Positions 55,178 through 64,000 of a DNA stretch of 64,000 nucleotides are shown one piece after another. The position numbers were made by a program, and so were the translations under genes. Under the pieces are notes generated by a model. It saw only the letters and a program-made list of their open reading frames with translations. It was not told the DNA's origin and made no database searches. Location: positions 6,510,001 to 6,574,000 of the forward strand of contig SPDT01000007.1 of assembly GCA_008477525.1 (NCBI GenBank), given 5' to 3'. Each line of letters starts with the position of its first letter. Position 1 is the stretch's first letter. This stretch comes from Hypomyces perniciosus. Its lineage: Eukaryota; Ascomycota; Sordariomycetes; Hypocreales; Hypocreaceae.

Positions 55178-56404
55178 ATGGCTCGCCTTGACCCTGCCGC
55201 CATAACGCTGGCGCCAGGATATGAGCCATTCACGCTGAGGCCTGTGATCAAAGACATGCTGAGATTACGCCGCTGCAGCCCCGGGTCTCTGTTTATAGTC
55301 GAGGGCATAGACGTGCTGTCCGTCTCTGAATCGGGGGAGTTTCAGGCAATTCGCCTTCTGCTCGGCGACGGACAGCTTTGTGTGCAGGCGCTTTTACATC
55401 CGGACAGGTTTTACATGGTGGATAGGAAAGAGGTCTACGTGGGATGCTATGTGCAGGTCGATGATTTTATTCTCCGACTGGAGGAGGCCGTGGATGATGT
55501 TGGAGGCGAAGACGAGGGTGCGAGAGGTATGACGTATCTGATCGTGAATGAGTTGGAGACGGTCGGATGGAATGAGACGTATGTGGCAATGTGGAAGCAC
55601 GAGCAGAAGGGCAAAGGCATTGAGAGGCCCTTGCATATGGAAAGCAGTCTGATCACAAAGGAGAATGATATAAAGAACGACAAAGAGGAGGAGGAGGAGA
55701 TGAACAAGGCGCAAATCCCGGGGCCAAGCCCTCAAGGTCCCAGCGTGAAAGCATCAGCCTCAAAGGATGGAGATGTCGACATGGAGGACGCTTTCAAAAC
55801 ATCCGAGGCCTTTGCCTTTCCCTCTTCCAAGCCAACAACCACAAAGCCAACACCTCCAACTTCAGTTCCAGTTCCAGCTTCGGCTTCAGCTTCGGCTTCG
55901 GCTTCAGCATCGACTTCAACAGCCCATCAACCCATCGCCCTCCCCCGAGACTGGCACAATCACCAAGTCCCCCTCAAACTCACCACCCTGCGCTCCATCC
56001 CCCATCTCCCCTACGCACAAAACTGGTCCGTCAACGTCCTCGCCATCATCGTCTCCCTCTCCCCCGTTGAGCCCTCACATCTGCCCCCCGGGAAACAGCG
56101 CACCGCGCGGATCGCAGACCCCTCGACAGCGAAGCAAGTGCACTTGACGGTGTTTCTCGACGCAGACGAGTTTAGCCCCCAGGTGGGCAGCGCGGTGTTG
56201 CTCACGGGCGTGAAGAACCATAGGTTTGACGGAGGGAGTTTGAAGAAGTATGCGAGTGATGGGAAGAGTGGTATGAATGGAGGCAGCAGGTGGTGGTTTG
56301 AGGAGCCGTGGGAGATGGGGTGGTTAGATGTAAAGGGCATTAAGGAGTGGTGGGCAGAGATGGAGGCATATGATGGGCAAAATGGGAGTGATGTGATGCA
56401 GTAA
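55178..56404 (+). CDS. Probable OB-fold nucleic-acid-binding protein
   Basis: A 408-residue single-exon protein with two ordered ends separated by a disordered middle. Residues 14-130 (TLRPVIKDMLRLRRCSPGSLFIVEGIDVLSV, then AIRLLLGDGQLCVQALLHPD and VYVGCYVQVDDFILR) alternate strands as an OB fold would. Residues 270-390 (LRSIPHLPYAQNWSVNVLAIIVSLSP, then RTARIADPSTAKQVHLTVFLDADEFSPQVGSAVLLTGVKNHRFDGGSLKKY) read as a second OB fold of the RPA or telomere-protein kind. The linker carries ASASASASASTSTA and Lys/Pro-rich repeats. Conserved Trp-rich ending RWWFEEPWEMGWLDVKGIKEWW. The fold assignment is inference; I do not know the role. It could be a single-strand DNA binder in repair or telomere maintenance. 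Confidence 0.65.
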   Translation: MARLDPAAITLAPGYEPFTLRPVIKDMLRLRRCSPGSLFIVEGIDVLSVSESGEFQAIRLLLGDGQLCVQALLHPDRFYMVDRKEVYVGCYVQVDDFILRLEEAVDDVGGEDEGARGMTYLIVNELETVGWNETYVAMWKHEQKGKGIERPLHMESSLITKENDIKNDKEEEEEMNKAQIPGPSPQGPSVKASASKDGDVDMEDAFKTSEAFAFPSSKPTTTKPTPPTSVPVPASASASASASASTSTAHQPIALPRDWHNHQVPLKLTTLRSIPHLPYAQNWSVNVLAIIVSLSPVEPSHLPPGKQRTARIADPSTAKQVHLTVFLDADEFSPQVGSAVLLTGVKNHRFDGGSLKKYASDGKSGMNGGSRWWFEEPWEMGWLDVKGIKEWWAEMEAYDGQNGSDVMQ

Positions 56405-57265
56405 TATTTACTCTATACGATATTCACTCTATACGATATTCACTCTATTTGACATTCTGCTCTATGTGATATTTCGCTCTATATATATATATATATATAT
56501 ATATGCTGGCAATCATGATGAGATACGAGGATATGGGGAGACAGACAAGATTCAACCGATGCCAACCGATCTCGATGGGTCCAGGGAGGTAAATAGAGAA
56601 TTCGGGTCCGAACATGAGTGCTTAAAGATAACAGGAATAAGGTTTTTGCAAATAATCAGAAGAATCATGCTTATATTGCCGCATGATTTTTCGTCTTACT
56701 CTTCCGTACTCCATATACCAGGTACTTCATATTACTCAGTAAGAACCTTAATACAATGCAACAATTCGCCCCATTTTTAGCCTCTACGGATATTGATGGA
56801 GTTCCGTGATTGTGGACGCCCTTGGCAGGGGAATGACATCTGTAGGGCGTTGGATCGCCGATCAGATAAGACGCAGCGTTTTCTTGGTCCCCCCTCTGTT
56901 TCGCCATGATAAAACCACGGGCTTCGGTATATTTTTCCCCAAAAGGGGACATTTCCAAGCTTCACTTTCTCGACTGACCTACCCTATCAATTTCCTTTTT
57001 TCTGCATAGAAATCAAAGTTGGCGGCTGCTTGAGTTGAGCACGTGACGCTGTTTCTGTGGCCATGCGAGCTGAGAGGGCTTGACAGCTGTTGCTGCTGCT
57101 GCTAGACAACTCACCAACACGCCACCTTTTGCACCAAATATCGTTCTTCGGTCCTGTCTCTAAATCTGAGCCTCTACAGCTGTAATACAGAACGTGTTTG
57201 CGATATCGGAGCCTGCATCTTGTTCGCTTGGCGTCAAGAGCCTCGCGCCTCGGCTCACATGAGCT
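56405..57265. other. Intergenic with an AT dinucleotide repeat, no supported gene
   Basis: Alternating AT run at 56481-56504 and near-repeats of TCACTCTATACGATAT (56410-56470). Only short frames; promoter of the gene at 57266. Confidence 0.5.
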
Positions 57266-59192
57266 ATGAGTGCTACTACAAGCCCACCTGACTCAAAACC
57301 AACTCCAAAACCAACATCAACACCAAGGCTTCTTCGACCAAGACGCGCATCAATCGACTCGTTTCTCGCCAATCTCTCGGCTTGGGACCTCCTCTATATC
57401 CGCAACCAGTTCCGCGATGGCCATGTCAGGATCCAAGGCTTTGCCGGCCTGACCGAACTGCCTCCCGAGGTGTTGGCGTCCATTGTGCCTCATCTTCAGC
57501 TTGAAGACGTCCTCAACTGCGCCAGCGTCTGTCGCTCATGGCGCGAGACATGGACGCAGGGCGCTGTGGCGACAGCTCTATGTCGGCGCTTCTTCCCGGG
57601 TCTCCTGGAGCTGTATGGCGGCGACGTGCCCGATCGCCATGTCTTGTTCCTGGCAGCGGCAAAGAGATATCTGCGCAGACATTTGATGCGCGGCGACAAG
57701 AGGGCCTTTATCTCGTGGGACGTGGGCTGGAGCTCGAATTACTTTACGAATCATGAGCGGCCAACCGTGGAGCTGTTGGAGGATTTGCGCCAGGTGGATT
57801 TCGGATTCTCACCCTTGACCATCTGCTATGAGAATGGCAAGATTGCGTGGCAGCCGGGCAATTGCTACGTGATTGTGGACGATTTGCGCACGAGGAGACG
57901 CCATAGGTTCAGCTTTGGCATTGACTACATCTCTGGAAGGCCGCTTCAGCTGCAGGCTGTAACCGAGAGCTTGGTGGTGCTGGCTTCGAGTGTGCCGCAG
58001 TTCTCTGGCAATTCACACATGATGGATGGCGGCCAGACAATGTAAGCCTTCTCTTTTAATCACTGCCAAACGGCATGCTGACCTAGCACGACTGATAGAC
58101 AGGTGTTTCACCTGGACCTGTTGGATTCGAAGCGCATCGCACTGCCTGGAAAGTTTGCCAGATGCTATCTTCAGGGCGACATGGCCGCTTTCGTGACCAA
58201 GCAGGGCCATGTGATTGTGTGGACCTGGGGCGACAAGGCGACGGAACTGGAGATTAACCATGACGAACTGCATCATCGGCCAGCAGGTTGGGAAAAGGAT
58301 CTCGGTGGCGTGCCGGGTGTGATGTTTCACCCGACTGACACGGATGTTCTCTACGTTGTCTGGCTCAATTCACCTGCAGCACCTGGTAAGATGTGCTTCG
58401 GGCCATAAGACAGATCACTGCTTACACACCATAGATCGCCGTATACACACAGTCGTCGTGGTCAAGTATGAAGACGGCAAGCCGGTCCGGCGATTCGAAT
58501 CTTCACTTTCGCACCCTCAGTATCAGCGCGACCCCAACAGTCGACACTCATGCCCAGCAATGCGCTTCACGCTTTCGTGTCAGAAAATGAATGCCCACGG
58601 CTTGTACACCGTCGGCGTAGCGCAATTCGTACTTCACGAGGAGGGCTCAGTATGGGAACGCGGAACGAAAGAGGTGGAATGGATCGCTGTCTGCTTCAAC
58701 GTGTTGACTGAATCGTTCATTCACTACGAATACGAGACTACCAGGGGACCGTACCCCCCTCATGTCAAGAGTTTCGATGTACGAGCGTGGGATGACCAGC
58801 TGATCATCACCTGGTTCGATGAGTACCTCATTGGCCGAGAATACCCCTATTGCATGGAGTGGTTAGAGCCGAGTCGCTCGAAAGGTGAAGACGGACAACG
58901 CAGCAGAGGACTTGACAAGACAGCGCGTCGGCGGCAAAACGACATCTGCGAGTTTATGCTCACCATTGACTTTGGACGGCGGATCTTTGTGGATGAGCAT
59001 CTCCTGATCCTCACAACGGGAATGGGGTATTTGGTGTGCTCGTGGGACGATGAGGTGAGGCTGCAGGGCTGTGACGACGAGTTTTCGAGGAATCCGCCGT
59101 GGCCGAGAGCCGGAGAGCGGTTGGAGCCGCCGAGGCTGCCGAGTCTGTGGGATTGCAGGTCCGTGACGAGTTTGCAGACGATTGATAAGTGA
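57266..59192 (+). CDS. F-box protein, 606 residues
   Basis: Three exons: 57266-58041, 58099-58385 and 58435-59192. Introns 58042-58098 and 58386-58434 have GTAAG donors; phase is kept (junction GGQTIQVFHLDLLDSK). Residues 58-95 (GFAGLTELPPEVLASIVPHLQLEDVLNCASVCRSWRETW) form a clear F-box, the Skp1-binding motif of SCF ubiquitin ligases. The following 500 residues lack obvious repeats but alternate beta-strand-like stretches (VVLASSVPQF, DMAAFVTKQGHVIVWTWGD, MFHPTDTDVLYVVWLN), which suggests a WD40- or propeller-like substrate domain; this is inference. The N-terminus is disordered (PTPKPTSTPRLLRPRR). Such F-box proteins are common in filamentous ascomycetes. The substrate is unknown. Confidence 0.85.
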
Positions 59193-59262
59193 GGGATGAG
59201 GGATGAGGGATGAGGGATGAGAGATGGAGGGACGAGGCTGAGGCTGAGGCTGAGGCTGAGGC
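59191..59262. repeat. Two tandem microsatellites, GAGGGAT and GAGGCT units
   Basis: Four copies of GAGGGAT right after the stop, then about five GAGGCT units (59234-59262). They may lie in the 3' untranslated region of the F-box gene. Confidence 0.75.
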
Positions 59263-59942
59263 GATCCTGACTGGATTGGAGGATCAGATGACGATGTGTA
59301 TGGATAATGGATAACATGTACAATGATGATACGTAATAATGAATTCACCAAGGATCTTGACCAGTATTGTTAACTAGTACCTGTATTCATGTGAAGATGG
59401 GTATTATGTTTGTTATGGAGTACGGAGTAGTACTGCTATTAAGTGAGTGTCTCGTGTAAGTCCGTGGATATTATCCTGGGTACCGCACCCGAGTCCTTCC
59501 GCTGCCACATGATTCTGACAGGGCCTGCCCACTGGACCACGGCACCTGTGAGGGTCCGCTATTTCCGCTGTTTCGGCGCACTGTCAGGCCTAATCCGGAT
59601 TGGCTTCCGGGGCGTTTGTTAGCGCATCTGTCTGGCGCTGACCGCTGACGATAGCGGACAGACAGCGTGACTCCCTTGCATAATAGCGCACTATCACGCC
59701 TATAAGCCACCAACTTGCGACCTGTTGTCTCCTTTCTCTCTCTCTCTCCTCCAACAGCAATTATCCGCCTCTGTTTTTGTCTCTATCTCTCCAACCTCCT
59801 TTTTCTTACTTGTTTCTGGGTTGTCGTCGCATCATGTTTGTTTCCTGAGCGTTCTATCTTCATCCGCTGTGTCGTACCAGCGCCAGCACCATCTCGCGCA
59901 TATAGATCGCCACCATACATACGCGATCGCTTATCGCCCATC
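59263..59942. other. Intergenic, promoter of the transporter gene
   Basis: Contains TACGGAGTA at 59421-59429 and CT-rich sequence from 59730. In-frame ATGs from 59715 would add 76 residues; treated as leader. No other gene. Confidence 0.5.
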
Positions 59943-61889
59943 ATGGCGCCGACTTCGGCCTCGGCATCCTCCTTGCCAGCATCACAATCACAATCACAGG
60001 CTCAAGCTCAGGCTCAGGCACAGGCTCAGGCTCAGGCCCAGACACAAGCGCAAGACCACCCGCAACTCATCTTCCCTTCTCCCTCTGCCTCTGCCTCTGC
60101 CGCCGCCTCTGTCGTCGCCTCTCCCACTGCCACCCACGATCACGATCACGATCACGATCACGATGACCGCTCGTCCATTCTCTTCCTCAATCACGATGAT
60201 GACGACGACGACGATGACTTCGATTCCTCCTCCTCCTCCTTCTCCGGCGCTTCGCCCAGCAGCCGTCGCCGCCGCCAAATAAGGACCAAGCAAATCATCC
60301 GCTTCGTCTCCCTCATCTTCGCCACCCTCTCCTCCCTCTGCGCCGGCTCCATCGTCGTCTTCTCTCTCTACGCGCCGCAGTTCCAATCGCGTCTCCACTA
60401 CACTCAGTTCCAAGTCAATGGCGTCGCCATCGGCAGCTCTATCGCGCTCTACCTGCCCATCTCAGTGCTGGGCTATGTGTGCGACCGCATAGGCGTCGCG
60501 CCGTTGGCTCTGCTTTCGGCGCTGTTGTTTGGAGGAGGCTATAGCCTTGCGGCGGGACTGTATAAGAAGTCGGACTATGGGTACAACACACTCGGGAGCA
60601 CTCATGCAGAGGGGAGCGAGTGGTCGTATCCGCTGATGGTGTTTGCGTTCGTGATGATTGGCGCGGGGACGTGTGCCATGTACATCAGCTCCGTGTCGAC
60701 GTGCGCGAAGAACTTTGGAAAGGGAAAGTATAGGGGGTTGGCGCTGGCAATGCCGATTACTGGCTTTGGACTCAGCGGCATGTGGTTGAGCCAGTTCTCA
60801 AGTCGGTTCCTCTCGGAGACGAACCCGGACGGGTCGAAAGGCGATTTGGATGTGTTCCGCTTCTTCATCTTCTTGGCTGTTCTGCTGTTCATCATGGGCA
60901 TCATTGGCACGTTTGCGCTCAAGGTAGTCGACGAGCAAGACTTGATCGAAGAGGCCATCGAAGAGCTCGAGCAGAGCGGGCTGTTGGATGCAAGCTCTCT
61001 TCTCAGCCGCTCCGAGCGAGGCTATGGAGCTGTTTCGACCACCGCCGACAACGACACGGATGGCGCCACGTTGGATGACGACGCAAAGTGGAAGAAGAAT
61101 TGGGTTCTCAATGCTGAGACCCGTCGCTTCTTGACAGACCCTACTATGTGGCCCTTTGCCTTGGCCTTTCTCCTTATGGTCGGCCCGGGTGAAGCCTTCA
61201 TCAACAACCTCGGCAGCGTTATCTGCACGCTCACTCCCCCTGTCACCGAAGGCATCACCACCAAAACCTCGGCCGCGACTCATGTGTCCGTCTTTGGCGT
61301 TACGAGCACCATCGCGCGTCTCATGATCGGTACCCTAACCGACATCCTCGCCCCGGCTCCCCAGACTCAACACATTCAAGTCATGGCACAACGTCCCTCC
61401 TCGCCGTTAAAGCGCCTCACTATTTCGCGCGTGGTTTTCATGCTCTTCTTCGGTGTGCTCCTCGCCATCGGCTTATTATTCCTCGCCAGTGGCGCGGCCC
61501 AAAACCACGCCGACCGATTCTGGGTCGTCTCAGGCCTCGTCGGAGCCGGCTACGGTGCCGTCTTCAGCCTGACACCTCTCATCGTCACCATCATATGGGG
61601 CGTGGAGAATTTCGCTACGAATTTCGGCATTATTGCTACGCTGCCTGCCTTGGGATCTACATTCTGGGGGCTGGTGTACTCAGCTGTTTATCAGGCGGGA
61701 GCAAAACACTCAGGGGGCCCATCGCAGTTGGGCGATGACAGCAAGAGTAGTGATTTGTTCTGTTATGGGAAGCAGTGCTATGCCGCTACGTTTTGGGCTG
61801 AGGGCATATGTGTGGTGGCGGCGTGTTTCATGCTGCTTTGGGCGTGGAAGGGCAAGCGAGGTTGGAGTGACCGAGGGATTGTCATATAG
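59943..61889 (+). CDS. MCH1-like major facilitator transporter
   Basis: A 648-residue membrane transporter related to fungal MCH1 (monocarboxylate-transporter homologue, vacuolar in yeast). The first 110 residues are low complexity: Gln/Ala repeats, Ser/Ala runs, a DHDHDHDH stretch and a DDDDDDDFDSSSSSF tract. Twelve membrane helices can be drawn, beginning with IIRFVSLIFATLSSLCAGSIVVFSLYAPQF and the conserved loop of helices 2-3 (GVAIGSSIALYLPISVLGYVCDRIG). Helices 4-5 contain YPLMVFAFVMIGAGTCAMYISSVSTCAKNF and GLALAMPITGFGLSGMWLSQ. A cytosolic linker of about 90 residues (EEAIEELEQSGLLDASS...RRFLTDPTMWP) separates the halves. Single exon. The substrate is uncertain for the family. Start 59943 (MAPTSASASS) follows a CT-rich leader; an in-frame start at 59715 was rejected. 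Confidence 0.88.
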   Translation: MAPTSASASSLPASQSQSQAQAQAQAQAQAQAQTQAQDHPQLIFPSPSASASAAASVVASPTATHDHDHDHDHDDRSSILFLNHDDDDDDDDFDSSSSSFSGASPSSRRRRQIRTKQIIRFVSLIFATLSSLCAGSIVVFSLYAPQFQSRLHYTQFQVNGVAIGSSIALYLPISVLGYVCDRIGVAPLALLSALLFGGGYSLAAGLYKKSDYGYNTLGSTHAEGSEWSYPLMVFAFVMIGAGTCAMYISSVSTCAKNFGKGKYRGLALAMPITGFGLSGMWLSQFSSRFLSETNPDGSKGDLDVFRFFIFLAVLLFIMGIIGTFALKVVDEQDLIEEAIEELEQSGLLDASSLLSRSERGYGAVSTTADNDTDGATLDDDAKWKKNWVLNAETRRFLTDPTMWPFALAFLLMVGPGEAFINNLGSVICTLTPPVTEGITTKTSAATHVSVFGVTSTIARLMIGTLTDILAPAPQTQHIQVMAQRPSSPLKRLTISRVVFMLFFGVLLAIGLLFLASGAAQNHADRFWVVSGLVGAGYGAVFSLTPLIVTIIWGVENFATNFGIIATLPALGSTFWGLVYSAVYQAGAKHSGGPSQLGDDSKSSDLFCYGKQCYAATFWAEGICVVAACFMLLWAWKGKRGWSDRGIVI

Positions 61890-62374
61890 AATGTGTTTTA
61901 CGCTGCAAGATTTCTTTTTCTTTTTTGGGCTTTATGGGATTGGGCAAGATTGATCATTGCTGTTGGGATGTATTGAGGTTACGCTTTCTTGGATATACAT
62001 GACGTTGCATCGTGGCGCTGGGAGATGTGGTGTATTAATTGAACTCTCTCATACCGTACATGAATTTCAGCCTTGCTTTAATAGCATCTCATCAACGAGC
62101 TGGAGGGCACCCATGTCTTTGCACATGTTTGATACTGTTTAACTTCGACTCGCGGTAGACGGACATGAAGATATCAGGAAGTACGGAGTATGTACTTCGC
62201 ACTTGGTAGTGAACCCGTTGACTTTTAAGTAAACTTTCAAGTGACAGGTTTGCAAACCTAGAGTTCGGGCGCTAAGTATAATGTCAAACCAACTGATTAT
62301 GAGCAAAAAAATAAAACACAACAGTGCATTCGTTCAATAGAAGCTGCAATAGCTGCAGACCAAAAAAAAAAGAG
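61890..62374. other. Intergenic, no supported gene
   Basis: Has one TACGGAGTA (62182-62190). Nothing else recognised. Confidence 0.5.
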
Positions 62375-62458
62375 TGCCCGTACGCCGGATCGAACGGCGG
62401 ACCTCATCATATCGCAGTGTATACGAGTGATGCGCTGCTACCACTGAGCTACACGGGC
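62375..62458 (-). tRNA. tRNA-Thr(CGU) with a short intron
   Basis: Acceptor strands GCCCGTG and TACGGGC pair, with discriminator A. T-arm CGCCGTTCGATCCGGCG is strong. Anticodon stem CATCA/TGATG with loop CTCGTA; CGT falls exactly at positions 34-36 (62425-62423). About 11 nt after base 37 (TACACTGCGAT) are a small intron. The D stem has one mismatch. Confidence 0.92.
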
Positions 62459-62742
62459 TTTGTCTGTCTGCCGGGTTCCAGCAGAGATTTAAATAGCCCA
62501 GGAAGGATTGTGGTTGGAGATGTCTACTTGCTCGTGAGCGCATCATATTCGACAAATCATGAGGAGAAGACCTAAATATAAATAGAGAGATATCGATATC
62601 TCGTGCACAATTGTCTCCAAGCTTCGCATCTTCTCGAATTATCCCGTTCCCGCTGATGCCAATTCAAAGCTATAAACTCCCCCAAACTCCGTATATATCA
62701 GCAATGCTATAACATCTCTTCGTATAGATCCCAGATGACTCT

Positions 62743-64000
62743 TCACCCAAATCTAATCCCTGAATTCGTATTCCAAGTTCCAGCTCCCCTCCCTTGCTGT
62801 CCCTGGGCCTGTCCACTCGGACCCGATGGAGGTCCGCCGAACCTAATCCCCATAGACGGATTCCACGTACTCGGAGTTGCTGGGACCTGTACGGGCCGAG
62901 GTTGCTGTACTGGCTGCACCGGCTCCCCTGCCCAAGACTGTATTGAAGCCTCTGCAGGATTCTGGACACCTGCTCGAGCAAAACCAGAAGGTCGTTGTTG
63001 TACGGGCGCCGCTGGCTGCGCTGGCTGCGCTGGATACGCTGCTGGAGGACTCTGAGCAGTGGCATAATTGTGGGTGATGCTCAGGTTGGACAACGGCGGC
63101 ATGCTAAGTTCCCTAAATCATTCGTTAGTTTTCCATAGGTACTCGTGCTGTGTTAGGCGAGAAGGGCACTCACTCTTCCAAGGTCCTCGCATCCAACCTC
63201 CTCTGCGCCACCCACGCCTTGACAACATCCCTAAACCCCTGCCCAACAATCTTGCTGAGGTCGTTGTAGAACTTCCTGCCCACCTCGAGATTGTTCACAA
63301 TCTCCTTGTACTTGAAGTACGCGCCGTTCAACTTCTGCAGCGCCTGCTCGCGCTCTCGGTGTCCCCTACCTCCAACCACCCTCTTCTGCGCCTCAAACTC
63401 TCGACTCGCGCGATCTAGCTGCGCCAAAATCTTCTCCTGTTCCTGGGCTTCCCTGTCCATGGCTTCAATTTCAGGCTCGTACAACTTATCAAGGCGCTTC
63501 TCAAAGAAGTCTTCGAAATGCGCGGGAACAAGGGCCGTCGACGGGTACGATCGCTCCAGACGGGCCGCTTCCTTGAGAATGTCCGGCTTGATGTCATCGC
63601 GTCGAGCGGCGTCCCTTAAGCTCTCTACCTTCTTCCTACGCCGACTTTCCAGCCGCAATATGTCATTATATGCGCTCCGCAGTCGTCCAACTGATGCCTT
63701 TAGCTCGTTCGACGACTCCACCTGCGAACTCGCTGGTACGTAGTTCATCAACGCACGATCCGATCCAGACAAAATCTGTAGCAGTTCCTCATTCGCAGCA
63801 TATTTATCCCGCACAACGCCATCACTGCTGAGACTGCTCTGGAAATAGCCCTCAATCTCGCCAGCCGTCGCCCACAGCTTGGAGCCTTGAGGGTCGCTCT
63901 GGCTCTCTGGCCGAGACCATCTATCTGTTCCGTATTTTCGTAGCAGCTGTTCATCCTCCTCTAATTCTGCAGCCAGCGCTGCCTTGCCTTCTTCGAATAT
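62743..64000 (-). CDS. palA: pH-response regulator PalA/RIM20 (Bro1-domain protein), C-terminal part
   Basis: The C-terminal 540 or so residues' worth of sequence is partly here; the gene continues past the right edge. Visible exons are 64000-63174 and 63112-62743, with a 61-nt intron (63113-63173, donor GTGAGT). The first reads EEGKAALAAELEEDEQLLRKYGTDRWSRPESQSDPQGSKLWATAGEIEGYFQSSLSSDGVVRDKYAANEELLQILS, that is the ALIX-type V domain, rich in helices (LRLESRRRKKVESLRDAARRDD...). The last exon is a Pro/Gln-rich tail ending in GTWNTNSGIRFG, the GIRFG repeat-type end typical of PalA. PalA binds PacC and the ESCRT-III subunit Vps32 and thereby triggers alkaline-pH processing of PacC at endosomes. 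Expected to be complete beyond the window. Confidence 0.93.

Noticed and set aside
59715..59942. Upstream start of the MCH1-like transporter
   Set aside because: The 76 extra residues come from a CT-rich leader; the family begins near the later Met.
1..64000. CRISPR array, prophage or bacterial operon
   Set aside because: No regularly spaced direct repeats with unique spacers; gene structure is eukaryotic with introns throughout.

Overview
This window is nuclear DNA from a filamentous ascomycete (Pezizomycotina, probably Sordariomycetes and perhaps Hypocreales). The evidence is short introns (47-116 nt) with GTANGT donors and TACTAAC/CTAAC-like branch points, typical mould gene families (STAND/NACHT receptor, pal/Rim pH pathway, trichothecene-type P450, copper-fist regulator), and one retroelement carrying the mark of repeat-induced point mutation (RIP). 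The species assignment is inference.

Layout. 1-9 kb is accessory: the 5' two thirds of a STAND/NACHT receptor that runs off the left edge, an FAD monooxygenase, a microsomal P450 and a polytopic membrane protein with a Cys cluster. 11-23 kb is mostly conserved: tRNA-Ser(UGA), a ubiquitin-like/WLM metalloprotease, a nitrilase with an unusual insertion, tRNA-Asp(GUC), MRE11, a phosphatidylserine-decarboxylase-like enzyme and a flotillin. 23-48 kb is sparse and accessory: a secreted polysaccharide-lyase-like protein with a minisatellite behind its stop, a decayed multicopper oxidase beside a copper-fist transcription factor, a CYP65-like P450, a small secreted protein, a 5.9-kb Tad-like LINE destroyed by RIP and bounded by a perfect 14-bp target-site duplication, a secreted protein and a seven-exon class I terpene synthase. 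48.6-64 kb is dense again: F-box-like proteins, an NAD-dependent epimerase, 3'(2'),5'-bisphosphate nucleotidase, an OB-fold protein, an MCH1-like MFS transporter, tRNA-Thr(CGU) and the 3' end of palA/RIM20.

How it fits together. The conserved blocks cover DNA repair (MRE11, WLM protease), sulfate/salt metabolism (MET22-type phosphatase) and ambient-pH signalling (PalA). The accessory block combines terpene synthase, P450, copper regulator and oxidase relic, and looks like a small secondary-metabolism neighbourhood eroded by pseudogenization and a retroelement insertion. No unmistakably new system is visible. The best leads are the Walker A microexon in the STAND receptor, the terpene/P450/copper neighbourhood, the strand-skewed RIP relic with intact target duplication, and a 9-bp motif repeated ten times between genes. 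All gene models were spliced by eye; frame is kept across every junction listed.
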